A model generated the notes under the pieces. That model searched no databases, was not told the DNA's origin, and saw only the letters and a list, made by a program, of their open reading frames with translations. Shown piece by piece: positions 35,629 to 44,724 of a DNA stretch of 64,000 nt (positions are counted from its first letter, which is position 1; each line of letters opens with the position of its first letter). The stretch lies in NCBI RefSeq assembly GCF_006715285.1, contig NZ_VFMX01000001.1, positions 2,728,001 to 2,792,000 on the forward strand. The letters run 5' to 3'. This DNA comes from Arthrobacter sp. SLBN-83 (GTDB lineage Bacteria; Actinomycetota; Actinomycetes; Actinomycetales; Micrococcaceae). The translations under genes were made by a program, and so were the position numbers.

Positions 35629-36765
35629 GTGACTGCTGAAACCGCCCCTGAACCTGCTGTGTCCACCCTTGACCTCCGCCAGGATGTGGCGTTGCTGACC
35701 GCAGCCCTGATGGATATCAACAGTGTGTCCGGCAATGAAACGCAGCTGGCGGACGCCGTCGAGGCAGCCTTGATGGAGATCCCGCAGCTCAGCGTGGTGC
35801 GCGACGGCGACGCGATCATCGCGCGCACGGAACTCGGCCGCAGCGAGCGGGTGATCCTGGCCGGACACCTGGACACCGTCCCGTTGCCGCTCACCGAAGG
35901 CTCCAAGGGCACCGTCCCCTCCAGCTGGGAGTCCGGGGTTCCGGGCCAGGGGATCCTTTATGGCCGCGGTGCCACGGACATGAAGGGCGGCGTGGCGGTC
36001 CAGTTGGCTTTGGCCGCAGGATTGTTCGACGGCGGCGCGCAGCCCAAGCGGGACGTCACCTTTGTGTTCTACGACCACGAGGAAGTGGAAGCGGTGAAGA
36101 GCGGCCTGGGGCGCCTGGTCCGGAACCACGGAGACCTGCTGCAGGGAGACTTCGCGATCCTGCTGGAGCCGACTGACGGCACCGTGGAGGGCGGCTGCAA
36201 CGGGACGAGCCGGTTCGAGGCCAGCACGGCGGGGGAAGCCGCGCACTCGGCCCGCGCCTGGATGGGAAGCAATGCCATCCACTCCGCAGCGCCCATCCTG
36301 GCCCGACTGGCAGCCTACGAACCCCGGACCATCAACGTCGATGGGCTCGACTACCGGGAAAGCCTCAACGCGGTGAAGATCAATGGCGGCACCGCCGGCA
36401 ACGTTATTCCGGACCGGTGCGTGGTGGAGATCAACTATCGGTTTGCCCCGGACAAGACGCCGGACCAGGCGGAAGCCCACGTGAGGGAGCTGCTGGAAGG
36501 ATTCGACGTGGTGCGCACAGATGCCGCCGCCGGGGCCCGGCCCGGGTTGCAGCACCCGGCCGCCGCCTCCTTCGTTGCCGCCGTGGGCGCTGAGCCCAAG
36601 CCCAAATACGGCTGGACCGACGTCGCGCGCTTCAGCGAACTGGGCATCCCGGCGGTGAACTTCGGCCCCGGCGATGCGCTGCTGGCGCACAAGGACAACG
36701 AGCACGTCCACGCCGACGCCATCCGCAAATGCCTTGCCGCGCTCCAGATCTGGCTCGCTGCCTGA
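35629..36765 (+). CDS. dapE: Succinyl-diaminopimelate desuccinylase
   Basis: M20-family metallopeptidase, 378 residues. Metal ligands are visible in [19 protein letters not shown], the catalytic Glu pair in [10 protein letters not shown], the [10 protein letters not shown] segment and the C-terminal histidine in [13 protein letters not shown]. The dimerisation domain is around [16 protein letters not shown]. It releases LL-DAP and succinate. The start GTG 35629 lies 6 nt after TAGACT and is probably leaderless. It is divergent from dapD and followed by a strong terminator. Confidence 0.95.
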   Translation: MTAETAPEPAVSTLDLRQDVALLTAALMDINSVSGNETQLADAVEAALMEIPQLSVVRDGDAIIARTELGRSERVILAGHLDTVPLPLTEGSKGTVPSSWESGVPGQGILYGRGATDMKGGVAVQLALAAGLFDGGAQPKRDVTFVFYDHEEVEAVKSGLGRLVRNHGDLLQGDFAILLEPTDGTVEGGCNGTSRFEASTAGEAAHSARAWMGSNAIHSAAPILARLAAYEPRTINVDGLDYRESLNAVKINGGTAGNVIPDRCVVEINYRFAPDKTPDQAEAHVRELLEGFDVVRTDAAAGARPGLQHPAAASFVAAVGAEPKPKYGWTDVARFSELGIPAVNFGPGDALLAHKDNEHVHADAIRKCLAALQIWLAA

Positions 36766-36781
36766 GGAAGACTTGAACAGT

Positions 36782-36822
36782 AGAGGGCCGGAACTCCCGC
36801 GGGAGAGTTCCGGCCCTCTTTT
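36782..36822 (+). terminator. Intrinsic terminator of dapE
   Basis: A perfect 15-bp stem (36782-36796 with 36805-36819) is followed by TTTTG on the plus strand. It lies between dapE and the convergent gluD, whose stop is 18 bp further on. Confidence 0.85.
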
Positions 36823-36839
36823 GTGGAAAGCTGCGAGGA

Positions 36840-37679
36840 CTAGGGAGCCGCAGCTTCCAGGACGTCCGGTTCCGCCTTGGCCGTTCCGCCGGCGGCCTTC
36901 TTGGAGCCGCGGCGCTCAATCCACACGGCGAGCCGTGAGACCGAGATGTTGATGGCGATGTAGATGGCAGCAGCCACGAAGAACACGGGGAACAGGTACT
37001 GCGGACCCAGGAAGTCCGCCATGACCTGCACCGCGCGCAGCAGCTCACCGTAGGCCACGATGTAGCCCAGGGAAGTGTCCTTCAGGAGCACCACCATCTG
37101 CGCCACCAGGGATGGCATCATGCGGCGGATGGCCTGCGGCAGTTCGATCAGCATGCGGGACTTGTAGCTGGTCAGGCCGATGGCCAGCGCCGCCTCGCGT
37201 TGTCCCTTGGGCAGGGACTGGATGCCGGCGCGGATGATCTCCGCGAAGACGGCGGCGTTGTAGAGCACCAGTCCGGCGATGACGGCGACAAACGCGGAGG
37301 TGCGGAACCCCAGCAGGATGAAGAGCATCATCAGGACCACGGGCATGCCGCGCAGGAATTCCAGGATGATACGCATGGGGATGCGGATGGCGGCTGCGTC
37401 GGAGATGCGCAGCAGGCACAGCAGCAGGCCCAGCGGGAAGGCGATCACCGCAGCAATGGCCGCCGCGGCAAGCGTGGCCCCGAGCCCGTTGCCCAGCAGC
37501 CGCCACACGTCGGCGCGGGTAAAGATCTGCCAGCGCCGGGACTCGAAGATGCCCTGCTGACCGAGGGTCATGATGATCCAGGCCAGCAGGCCGAGAATCA
37601 GCAGGCCGCCGATGATCGAGGCAATGAGGGAGACCCGGCGTGCCTTGGGGCCGGGAACGTCGTACAGGACGGAGCTCAT
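36840..37679 (-). CDS. gluD: Glutamate ABC transporter permease GluD
   Basis: Membrane subunit of 279 residues of the HisMQ type. The docking loop reads [20 protein letters not shown], followed by [26 protein letters not shown] across the next helix. An N-terminal hydrophobic extension ([20 protein letters not shown]) and a charged C-terminal tail are typical of actinobacterial GluD. It overlaps gluC by 4 bp. It is the last gene of the gluABCD operon. Confidence 0.93.
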   Translation of the reverse strand: MSSVLYDVPGPKARRVSLIASIIGGLLILGLLAWIIMTLGQQGIFESRRWQIFTRADVWRLLGNGLGATLAAAAIAAVIAFPLGLLLCLLRISDAAAIRIPMRIILEFLRGMPVVLMMLFILLGFRTSAFVAVIAGLVLYNAAVFAEIIRAGIQSLPKGQREAALAIGLTSYKSRMLIELPQAIRRMMPSLVAQMVVLLKDTSLGYIVAYGELLRAVQVMADFLGPQYLFPVFFVAAAIYIAINISVSRLAVWIERRGSKKAAGGTAKAEPDVLEAAAP

Positions 37680-38326
37680 CGGGCAATCGCCACCTTTCGT
37701 TCCACCGTGTTGGCGAGGATTCCCAGCGGAACGGTGAGGAGCAGATAAAAGAACGCGGTGCCCAACAGGACGGTGATGACGGCGTCACCGTTGGCGTTGG
37801 CCAGCTGCCGGCCGTAGCCGAACAGTTCCAGGACGAAGAACGCGCCGGCCACGGAGGAGTTCTTGACCAAGGCGATCAGGATGTTGATCAGCGGCGGGAT
37901 CACCGTCCGCAGGGCCTGGGGGAGGATGATGAGCGTGAGTACCTGGCCGAACTTCATGCCGATACTGCGGGCGGCTTCGGCCTGGCCCACGGGCACGCTG
38001 TTGACACCTGAGCGGACAGCTTCGGCGATGAACGCTGCGGTGTAGGTGCTGAGGGCGATAATCGCGGCAACTTCGAACTGCTCAAACTTGACCCCAAGCC
38101 GGGGGAGCACGACCGCTGCGAAGAAGAAGGCGATGGTCAGCGGGGTGTTGCGGAGAATCTCCACGTAGACGGTGCTGAAACCGCGCAGCGCCGCAACCGG
38201 GGAGACGCGCGCCGCGGCCAGCAGGGTGCCGAGGATCAACGCGAAGATACCGGAAACGACGGAGAGGAAAAGCGTACGAAGAAAACCGCTCCAGTACAGG
38301 GGCAGGTTTTCAATGATGACGTCCAT
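37676..38326 (-). CDS. gluC: Glutamate ABC transporter permease GluC
   Basis: A 216-residue HisMQ-type permease with about five membrane segments (TLFLSVVSGIFALILGTLLA, NTPLTIAFFFAAVVLPRLG). The docking loop is VGQAEAARSIGMKFGQVLTL, followed by LPQALRTVIPPLINILIALV, as expected. It overlaps gluD by 4 bp. It is separated from gluB by 82 bp containing a hairpin. Confidence 0.93.
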   Translation of the reverse strand: MDVIIENLPLYWSGFLRTLFLSVVSGIFALILGTLLAAARVSPVAALRGFSTVYVEILRNTPLTIAFFFAAVVLPRLGVKFEQFEVAAIIALSTYTAAFIAEAVRSGVNSVPVGQAEAARSIGMKFGQVLTLIILPQALRTVIPPLINILIALVKNSSVAGAFFVLELFGYGRQLANANGDAVITVLLGTAFFYLLLTVPLGILANTVERKVAIAR

Positions 38327-38366
38327 AAGATCCTTCGGCTGTAAGCGTGGACGGATTAAAAGCTGT

Positions 38367-38397
38367 GCTGCCGGGGCCGTTGTGCAGCCCCGGCAGC
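38367..38397 (-). terminator. Intra-operon hairpin between gluB and gluC
   Basis: A 10-bp perfect GC-rich stem (38367-38376 with 38388-38397) has an 11-nt loop, just after the gluB stop. It probably reduces read-through or protects gluB mRNA, giving an excess of binding protein over permeases. Confidence 0.55.
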
Positions 38398-38408
38398 GTG
38401 GACGCTGT

Positions 38409-39296
38409 TTAGTAGCGGTCGATGGCAGGGAGGCTCGGTGCGGTCTTGATGACCGAACCTGCAGTGGCTTCCCAAGCCTTCTTGTAGGAGCCGTCCTTTT
38501 CGAAGGACTCCAGCTGGTCGTTGATCCAGTTACGGAACTCGGTGTCGCCCTTCTTCAGGCCGATGCCGTAAGGCTCCTTGGTGAAGGTCTCGTCCGAAGC
38601 GAGCTTGAAGGCGTCCGGTTCCTTGTCGACGAAGCCGGCGAGGATCACGTTGTCCGTGGTCACGGCTTCAACCTGCTTGTTGCGCAGCGGCTCGAGGCAG
38701 GCGGAGTAGGTGGCGGCCGGAACCAGTTCCGCACCGTACTTGTCCACGATGGTGGCTGCCGGGGTGGAACCCGTGACGGAGCAGACCTTCTTGCCCTTGA
38801 CGTCCTCGGGCTTCTTGATGGTGTCGTTGTCCTTGTTCACCATGAGTGCCTGGCCGGCTTCGTAGTACGGGCCGGCGAAGTCCACAACCTGCTTGCGCTT
38901 GTCGCTGATGGTGTAGGTAGCGATGACCAGGTCCACCTTGCCCTGCTGGATGAAGGGCTCGCGGTTGGCCGAAACGGTCTCCGACCATTCGATCTTGTCC
39001 GCGGGGATGCCCAGCTTGGCGGCGATCAGCTTGCCGATTTCAACGTCGAAACCGACGGGCTTGCCGTCCAGGCCCACCTGGCCGAACAGCGGCTGGTCGA
39101 ACTTGGTGCCGATCTTGATGGTGCCGGAGGAGGCCAGCTTCTCCATGGTGGTACCGGCAGCGAAGGAGGGCTTCTCCACCGGGCTGGGGTTGCTGGACCC
39201 GCCGGAGTCGCCGCCGCCGCAGGCGCTGAGGGACAGGGCAAGGGCAGCGGTAGCCGCCACGACGAAAGACTTCCGCCGGGACATAAATGTCTTCAT
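38409..39296 (-). CDS. gluB: Glutamate-binding lipoprotein GluB
   Basis: Extracytoplasmic binding protein of 295 residues. Its lipobox is LSAC (Cys26), with twin basic residues at the N terminus. The SBP_bac_3 fold shows GTIKIGTKFDQPLFG, GFDVEIGKLIAAKLGI, VSANREPFIQQGKVDLVIAT and KKVCSVTGSTPAATI, which closely follow the Corynebacterium GluB pattern. Two cysteines (in KKVCS and YSACLEP) may form a disulfide. An AAAGGAA ribosome site precedes the start. It is the second gene of gluABCD. Confidence 0.93.
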   Translation of the reverse strand: MKTFMSRRKSFVVAATAALALSLSACGGGDSGGSSNPSPVEKPSFAAGTTMEKLASSGTIKIGTKFDQPLFGQVGLDGKPVGFDVEIGKLIAAKLGIPADKIEWSETVSANREPFIQQGKVDLVIATYTISDKRKQVVDFAGPYYEAGQALMVNKDNDTIKKPEDVKGKKVCSVTGSTPAATIVDKYGAELVPAATYSACLEPLRNKQVEAVTTDNVILAGFVDKEPDAFKLASDETFTKEPYGIGLKKGDTEFRNWINDQLESFEKDGSYKKAWEATAGSVIKTAPSLPAIDRY

Positions 39297-39367
39297 GACA
39301 TTCCTTTCATTGATGGCCGTGGGTTATCCGGCCTGGATGCGAACTGAAGTGTGTTTGCTCGGTTGAG

Positions 39368-40123
39368 TCAGTGGGTGAGCAGCTTGGACAGGAAGTCCTT
39401 GGCGCGGTCACTCTTCGGGTTGGTGAAGAATTCCTCCGGGGTGGCATCTTCAACGATCTGGCCGTCGGCCATGAAAACCACGCGGTCAGCGGCCTTGCGG
39501 GCGAAGCCCATCTCGTGCGTGACCACGATCATGGTCATGCCTTCCTTGGCGAGCTGGACCATGACATCCAGGACCTCGTTGATCATTTCAGGGTCCAGGG
39601 CGGAGGTGGGCTCGTCGAACAGCATGACCTTCGGCTTCATTGCCAAGGCGCGGGCAATCGCGACGCGCTGCTGCTGGCCGCCGGAGAGCTGGGCCGGGAG
39701 CTTGGGGGCCTGGTGGCCCACGCCCACCCGTTCCAGCAGCGCCATGGCGTCCTTTTCAGCCGCCCCCTTGGAAACGCCCTTGACCTTGATGGGCCCCAGG
39801 GTCACGTTTTCGAGGATGGTTTTGTGCGCAAACAGGTTGAACGACTGGAAAACCATTCCGACGTCGGCGCGGAGCTGGGCGAGTTCCTTGCCTTCCTCGG
39901 GGAGGACTTTCCCGTCGATGCTGATGGTTCCGCCCTCGATGGTCTCCAGGCGGTTGATGGCCCGGCAGAGGGTGGACTTACCGGAACCGGAGGGTCCGAT
40001 GACCACAACAACCTCGCCCTTGCGGACCTGCAGGTTGATGTCCTTCAGAACGTGCAGCTGGCCGTAATGCTTATTAACGGCGTTCAGGGAGACGAGAGTA
40101 TCGCCGGGCACATGAGTAGTCAT
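39368..40123 (-). CDS. gluA: Glutamate ABC transporter ATP-binding protein GluA
   Basis: ATPase subunit of 251 residues. Walker A is [15 protein letters not shown], the Q-loop is [13 protein letters not shown], the signature is [17 protein letters not shown], Walker B is [14 protein letters not shown], and the H-loop is [10 protein letters not shown]. The start is ATG 40123, with TAGATT (40131-40136, reverse strand) 7 nt upstream, so the operon mRNA is predicted leaderless; an extension to 40144 has no support. It is the first gene of gluABCD and divergent from the LOG-family gene. Confidence 0.94.
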   Translation of the reverse strand: MTTHVPGDTLVSLNAVNKHYGQLHVLKDINLQVRKGEVVVVIGPSGSGKSTLCRAINRLETIEGGTISIDGKVLPEEGKELAQLRADVGMVFQSFNLFAHKTILENVTLGPIKVKGVSKGAAEKDAMALLERVGVGHQAPKLPAQLSGGQQQRVAIARALAMKPKVMLFDEPTSALDPEMINEVLDVMVQLAKEGMTMIVVTHEMGFARKAADRVVFMADGQIVEDATPEEFFTNPKSDRAKDFLSKLLTH

Positions 40124-40227
40124 AGGAAAGAATCTAGCGAACAACGGTGGGTTATGACGCCAATCACCCCAACTTCATGCTGATCGTGATTCAAGAGATA
40201 CCTGCAGTTGGAGGTTAGCCTAGGTGA

Positions 40228-41010
40228 ATGAGCATCAACGCAGATCCGGCCAAGAATTCCCAGCCGCGCCGTAAGGGGCCCCTTGAGCTGCGCCGCAAGC
40301 AGGCGGCAGTGGAAATGTCGGACCAGCATCTGCTCGATACCAAGGGCCCCGGCCAGTTCGTCCACACCGATCCATGGCGCGTGCTGCGTATCCAGAGCGA
40401 GTTCGTGGAAGGCTTCGGGGCGCTTGCGGACATTGGAAAAGCGGTCAGCGTCTTCGGTTCAGCCCGCACCAAACCCGGCAGCATCTACTACGAGATGGGT
40501 GTGGAAGTGGGCCGCAAGCTCGCCGAGGCCGGGGTCGCCGTGATCACCGGCGGCGGCCCGGGCTCCATGGAGGCGGCCAACCGGGGAACGGTGGAAGGCA
40601 ACGGGGTGTCAGTGGGCCTGGGCATCGAGCTGCCGTTCGAGCAGGGCCTGAACCAGTGGGTGGACCTGGGCATCAACTTCCGGTACTTCTTCGCCCGCAA
40701 GACCATGTTCGTCAAGTACGCCCAGGGTTTCATCGTGCTGCCCGGCGGCCTGGGGACGTTGGACGAGCTGTTCGAGGCAATGGTCCTGGTGCAGACCCGG
40801 AAGGTGACGTCCTTCCCCATCGTGCTCCTCGGCGTCGACTTCTGGGGGCCGATGATCGACTGGATTCGGGGCACGCTGGTGGCGGAGGGAATGGTTTCCG
40901 AAAAGGATCTGGACCTCATCCAGCTGGTGGACGACCCTGCGGAAGCCGTGGACCGCGTCCTGCACGTCGCGGTGACCCCGGCCATGAACGGCGAGCAGCG
41001 CCCGGAGTAG
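40228..41010 (+). CDS. LOG family (TIGR00730) Rossmann-fold protein
   Basis: A 260-residue protein of the LOG/lysine-decarboxylase-like fold. It has the motifs AVSVFGSARTKPGS, GGGPGSMEAANRG and the diagnostic PGGLGTLDELFE. LOG enzymes hydrolyse cytokinin riboside or nucleoside 5'-monophosphates to base and ribose phosphate; the true bacterial substrate here is unknown. An N-terminal extension of about 65 residues precedes the core. The start ATG 40228 is 6 nt after TAGCCT (40216-40221), so leaderless. The DivIVA-domain gene follows after 43 bp. Confidence 0.9.
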   Translation: MSINADPAKNSQPRRKGPLELRRKQAAVEMSDQHLLDTKGPGQFVHTDPWRVLRIQSEFVEGFGALADIGKAVSVFGSARTKPGSIYYEMGVEVGRKLAEAGVAVITGGGPGSMEAANRGTVEGNGVSVGLGIELPFEQGLNQWVDLGINFRYFFARKTMFVKYAQGFIVLPGGLGTLDELFEAMVLVQTRKVTSFPIVLLGVDFWGPMIDWIRGTLVAEGMVSEKDLDLIQLVDDPAEAVDRVLHVAVTPAMNGEQRPE

Positions 41011-41053
41011 CCGGGCGCAACGGTTCCAGCCGGTGGTCTGGCACGATGGAACC

Positions 41054-41527
41054 GTGAGCTTCTTCCTCGTTTTCCTCGCCGTCGTGCTGGTGGCGGCGGT
41101 CCTTTGGGCCGGCCTGGGCCGGCGTTCCCGCAAAACCGGCAACACCGGGCTGCCTGCACTCCTGGACGGCGGATTCGAAGAGCCGCCCGCGAACCTTCCG
41201 CCAGTGCTCCTTCCCGAACACGCCGTTCCGGAGGACGTGACCCGGCTGCGTTTCTCGCTGGGCCTGCGCGGCTACCGGATGGACCAGGTGGACCAGGTCC
41301 TGGACGAGCTCCGGGACCAGCTGGCTGCAAAGGATGCGGAAATAGCTGGGCTGCGCGGCCGGCTGGAGGCCCCGGAGGATGCGGCGGAGCAGGAGTCCGA
41401 CGCCGGATCCGCCTCCGGTGATAAGGCAGGGGAAGAGCCGGGCACAGGAAGCGCCGGAGAGGCTGGCTTCCATGGCGGTTCCGGACAGGTCCATGAGGAT
41501 GCAACACCGGGGAAGGGCGGCCTGTGA
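41054..41527 (+). CDS. Membrane-anchored DivIVA-domain protein
   Basis: A 157-residue protein with an N-terminal membrane helix (FLVFLAVVLVAAVLWAGLG), a linker, and a short DivIVA-like motif LRFSLGLRGYRMDQVDQVLDEL followed by a coil. The acidic, Gly/Ser-rich tail is probably disordered. Such proteins are presumed to take part in polar or septal growth in actinobacteria; a direct role is not shown. The start GTG 41054 is 6 nt after CACGAT, compatible with a leaderless message. It overlaps the next gene by 4 bp. Confidence 0.8.
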   Translation: MSFFLVFLAVVLVAAVLWAGLGRRSRKTGNTGLPALLDGGFEEPPANLPPVLLPEHAVPEDVTRLRFSLGLRGYRMDQVDQVLDELRDQLAAKDAEIAGLRGRLEAPEDAAEQESDAGSASGDKAGEEPGTGSAGEAGFHGGSGQVHEDATPGKGGL

Positions 41528-42780
41528 GTACGGTGGCCCGCCGCAACCCGCTGGCGTCCGCCGGCGATGCAGCCCACCGCGTGGCGTCCGCCCTCCGCAG
41601 CTGGCCGTCCTGGCTCCAGGTGATGGCCCTGTATGCGGCGGCGAGGCTGGTTTCCGCCTGCATCTTCATGGCAGCGGCGCTCCATCAGGGCCCCAACCCA
41701 TGGTTCCCGCCAAAGCCGGACTACTGGAACTTCATCAACATCTGGGACGCGCGCTGGTACGGCCAGGTCATCGCCAACGGCTACCCGTCGGTTCTTCCCA
41801 CGGACAGCGCCGGCAACGTGCAGGAAAATACCTGGGCCTTCTACCCGCTCTTTCCGGCACTGGCCGGCGGACTCAGCCGCCTCACCGGCCTCAACCCCGC
41901 CGCATCACTCACGCTGATCGCCATGCTGGCCGGTTTCGGCGCAGCGCTGGCGGTGTACAAACTGTTCCGGCAGAGGGCCGGCCAGGCCACCGCCATGTGG
42001 GGTGTTGCGTTCTTCTCGACCTTCCCCGTCTCCGCCGTCCTCCAGGTGCCCTACGCCGAACCCCTGTCGCTCCTGCTGCTTGCGTGGGCCCTGCTGCTGG
42101 TAGTGCGCCGGCAGTACCTGTGGGCCATGCCCGTGGTGGTCCTGCTGTGCCTGTCCCGGCCGGTGGGCGTCCCCTTTGCCGCCACGGTGGGGCTGCTCCT
42201 GGCCTTCCGCGCCGTCGCGTTCCTCCGCGCCGGCCCGCAGCGCGGCAGCGATGACGCAACCCACTCCGGCCGGGACCTCGCGGCACTTACCGGGCTTACC
42301 GCCGTCGCGGGCGTCTCCGCCCTTGCCTGGCCCGCAGTGGCGTGGGCGGCCACGGGTGACCCGCAGGCCTATACCAAAACGGAGACGGTGTGGCGAGGCC
42401 AGGACCTGGTGCCTTTCAAACCGTGGTTCGACACCGGCGTCGAACTTTTTGGCCCCATGCTGGGCATCCTTGCCCCCGTGGTGTTCGTGGCACTGTTCGC
42501 CGCGATGCTGTTCCTTCCTCCGGTGGTGCGGCTCGGGGTCGAACTGAGGCTGTGGTGCGCCTGCTACATGGGTTACCTGTTGGCCTTCCTCCACCCGCAG
42601 ACCAGTACTTTCAGGATGCTGCTGCCGTTGTTTCCGCTGGCCCTGGGAGCGGTGTTCCTTTCCCGGTCAAGGGCGTACCGGGGAACCGTTGTGGTGATGT
42701 TCCTGCTGCTCCAGGTCGTGTGGATTGTATGGCTGTGGGCGTGGGCGCCACTGCCCGGCGGAGGGGATTACCCGCCCTAG
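41524..42780 (+). CDS. PIG-V-like mannosyltransferase (GT-C membrane glycosyltransferase)
   Basis: Integral membrane protein of 418 residues with about ten hydrophobic segments. The first loop holds NIWDARWYGQVIANGYP and the second NTWAFYPLFPALAGGL, the Asp-containing WDxxWY and FYPLFP patterns of PIG-V/GPI mannosyltransferase relatives. It probably uses a lipid-linked sugar on the outer face to modify a lipid or polymer; acceptor unknown. It starts with GTG, overlapping the DivIVA-domain gene by 4 bp, so envelope assembly may be a shared theme. It is followed by a 234-bp gap. Confidence 0.8.
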   Translation: MSTVARRNPLASAGDAAHRVASALRSWPSWLQVMALYAAARLVSACIFMAAALHQGPNPWFPPKPDYWNFINIWDARWYGQVIANGYPSVLPTDSAGNVQENTWAFYPLFPALAGGLSRLTGLNPAASLTLIAMLAGFGAALAVYKLFRQRAGQATAMWGVAFFSTFPVSAVLQVPYAEPLSLLLLAWALLLVVRRQYLWAMPVVVLLCLSRPVGVPFAATVGLLLAFRAVAFLRAGPQRGSDDATHSGRDLAALTGLTAVAGVSALAWPAVAWAATGDPQAYTKTETVWRGQDLVPFKPWFDTGVELFGPMLGILAPVVFVALFAAMLFLPPVVRLGVELRLWCACYMGYLLAFLHPQTSTFRMLLPLFPLALGAVFLSRSRAYRGTVVVMFLLLQVVWIVWLWAWAPLPGGGDYPP

Positions 42781-43014
42781 CAAAAGATGCTTCTGCGCAG
42801 GTCAGGGCGGGAATAACACGTCCAGGAAAATGTCCATCGATTAGCTACGTGCGGGTAATTCCGCGATAATGATAGGTAAGCAAGGACAAAAGCATTCAGA
42901 AAACGCGCAGCCTTGGCGGTGGAACCAACACCGACGCCATAGCGGCCTGATCGACATGCGGACACAGCCCGCCCGGGCTGATCAGTCCTGGGACAAAATG
43001 GAGGGGAATTCCTC
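42781..43014 (+). promoter_or_regulatory. Leader region upstream of the DUF3117 gene
   Basis: No gene is seen in these 234 bp. GATAAT at 42865-42870 is the best -10 candidate and would give a leader of about 140 nt. GAGGGGAATTCCTC before the next ATG supplies a ribosome site. I could not fold a convincing riboswitch in it. Confidence 0.4.
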
Positions 43015-43182
43015 ATGGCGGCGATGAAACCACGCACCGGCGACGGCCCAATGGAAGTCACCAAGGAGGGCCGCAGCCTGATCATGCGCGTCCCGCTCGA
43101 AGGCGGCGGACGCCTGGTGGTCGAACTGAATGCTGCCGAAGCAGCCAACCTCAAGGAATGCCTGGTCGGCGTTACCGAATAA
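43015..43182 (+). CDS. DUF3117 family small protein
   Basis: A 55-residue protein beginning MAAMKPRTGDGPMEVTKEG and containing RVPLEGGGRLVVELNAAEA. This sequence is almost invariant across actinobacteria (DUF3117, as in Rv1211). It has no membrane segment and the function is unknown. An upstream AGGGG provides a ribosome site. It precedes a strong terminator and the O-methyltransferase, in the same order as in mycobacteria. Confidence 0.9.
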   Translation: MAAMKPRTGDGPMEVTKEGRSLIMRVPLEGGGRLVVELNAAEAANLKECLVGVTE

Positions 43183-43189
43183 CCGTGCC

Positions 43190-43227
43190 GGACAGGGTCC
43201 GCAGCCTGCGGGCTGCGGACCCTGTCC
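43190..43227. terminator. Terminator between DUF3117 and the O-methyltransferase gene
   Basis: A 17-bp perfect stem (43190-43206 with 43211-43227) has a 4-nt loop, TGCG, and is followed by GTCTT. It is placed between convergent genes and can serve both. Confidence 0.8.
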
Positions 43228-43242
43228 GTCTTCGGGGGATAC

Positions 43243-43875
43243 CTATTTCTTGACGGCCACCAGCAGGCCGTCCCCGGTGGGAAGCATTGCCGAAGCCAGC
43301 CTGTCGTCGTCGCGGATTGCCTTGCCCACCTGACGCAGGGTCACCGTGTTGGGCTCCCGGCCGGCGGGGTTGGCCACCTTGTCCTTGTCCAGGGCGTCGT
43401 TGATGACCAGCAGCCCGGAACGCTTGAGCAGCCGGATGGCCTGTTCCACATATCCCGGGAGGCCAGGCTTGTCCGCGTCGATGAACACCAGGTCGTAGGC
43501 CCCGTCCGTCAGCCGCGGCAGGACATCGCCCGCGCGGCCGGAAATGGTGCGCGTACGGTTGGCCGGGCTGCCGGCCTCGGCAAACGCTTCGCGGGCCGCC
43601 CTCAGGTGTTCTACGTCCACGTCGATGGTGGTCAGGACCGCGTGCGGGCTCAGGCCGCGCAGGAGGCAGACGCCGGAGACGCCGGCCCCCGTGCCGATTT
43701 CCACGGCTGTCTGGGCCTTGGAGGCAGCAGCCAGCACCGTGAGGACGGCGCCCACCCCGGGGCTGATGGCGCTGACGCCCAATTCAAACGACCGTTCCCG
43801 GGCCCGAAGCATGACCTCATCCTCAGCGGGCAGATCTTCTGCATAGGACCAGCTGCTGGACTTGTCGGCGCTCAT
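43243..43875 (-). CDS. SAM-dependent O-methyltransferase (Rv1220c-like)
   Basis: Class I methyltransferase of 210 residues of the small O-methyltransferase (CCoAMT-like) family. The SAM site is VEIGTGAGVSGVCLLRGL, the acidic strand end is LTTIDVDVEHLRAARE, and the metal/catalytic motif is DLVFIDADKPGLPGYVE. Substrate unknown. It is divergent from sigE, as is its counterpart Rv1220c in Mycobacterium tuberculosis; that conserved order supports the call. Confidence 0.9.
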   Translation of the reverse strand: MSADKSSSWSYAEDLPAEDEVMLRARERSFELGVSAISPGVGAVLTVLAAASKAQTAVEIGTGAGVSGVCLLRGLSPHAVLTTIDVDVEHLRAAREAFAEAGSPANRTRTISGRAGDVLPRLTDGAYDLVFIDADKPGLPGYVEQAIRLLKRSGLLVINDALDKDKVANPAGREPNTVTLRQVGKAIRDDDRLASAMLPTGDGLLVAVKK

Positions 43876-44102
43876 GGATTTCGCTTTCTGGGCGTAAGGG
43901 GGAATGTCTCCCCAAGCCTACTGTGTCCGGCCGGGCAGGCCGGGGAAGCACCCGTTGCGCCCAAGGCTGAAGTTTGCCTGCAGTCAGGAAATTCCCAGCC
44001 AAGTTTGACATGATTGGTATCCGCTCATCCAAAAGGTGACCGGCGCCGAATCAGAGATGTCAACAGTATCCGGGCGTTAGCATTCCACGAGGGGAGTGGA
44101 CG

Positions 44103-44717
44103 ATGTCATCTTCAGTTGTGGCACCTGTCCCTGCAGTCAACCATCCCGACGATGAGTGGGTCCGTCCCACCTGGGAAGAAGTGGTCACCAATCACTCCGC
44201 GAAGGTCTACCGGCTGGCCTACCGCCTGACCGGCAACAAGTTCGACGCCGAGGACCTCACCCAGGAGGTGTTCGTCCGCGTCTTCCGTTCCCTGGACAAC
44301 TTCAAGCCCGGAACGCTCGACGGCTGGCTCCACCGCATCACCACCAACTTGTTCCTTGACCAGGCGCGCCGGAAGACCCGCATCCGGTTCGATGCCTTGG
44401 CGGAGGATGCAGAGTCCCGGCTGCCGGGCCGCGAGCCCGGCCCCGAGCAAAGCTTCGAACTGAACAACCTCGACCTTGACGTGCAGGCCGCGCTGGAGGA
44501 ACTTCCGCCGGACTTCCGCGCCGCCGTGGTCCTGTGCGACCTCGAGGGGCTGTCCTACGACGAAGTCGCTGAGGCGCTGGGCGTCAAGTTGGGTACCGTC
44601 CGCTCCCGGATCCACCGGGGCAGGACGATGCTCCGGGAGAAGTTGGCCCACCGCGACCCGCGCCCGCAGCAGTCCCGCCGCAAGCTCAAGATGCCGCGCA
44701 TCGCCGGCATCCTCTGA
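44103..44717 (+). CDS. sigE: ECF RNA polymerase sigma factor SigE
   Basis: A 204-residue extracytoplasmic-function sigma factor. Region 2 includes VYRLAYRLTGNKFDAEDLTQ and RSLDNFKPGTLDGWLHRITT; region 4 includes LPPDFRAAVVLCDLEGLSYD and the recognition helix LGVKLGTVRSRIHRGR. Sequence and neighbours fit mycobacterial SigE, which controls the envelope-stress response. AGGGGAGTGG provides the ribosome site. A putative anti-sigma gene starts 7 bp after its stop, suggesting joint transcription. No clear autoregulatory GGAAC/CGTT pair was found upstream. Confidence 0.92.
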   Translation: MSSSVVAPVPAVNHPDDEWVRPTWEEVVTNHSAKVYRLAYRLTGNKFDAEDLTQEVFVRVFRSLDNFKPGTLDGWLHRITTNLFLDQARRKTRIRFDALAEDAESRLPGREPGPEQSFELNNLDLDVQAALEELPPDFRAAVVLCDLEGLSYDEVAEALGVKLGTVRSRIHRGRTMLREKLAHRDPRPQQSRRKLKMPRIAGIL

Positions 44718-44724
44718 ACGGCAC

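Noticed and set aside
35578-36711. In-frame upstream extension of dapD antisense to dapE
   Set aside because: Homology begins at ATG 35577, and dapE occupies the opposite strand with intact metal ligands.
42916-42945. GGAACC upstream of the DUF3117 gene as a SigE -35 element
   Set aside because: No CGTT-like -10 was found at the required spacing.
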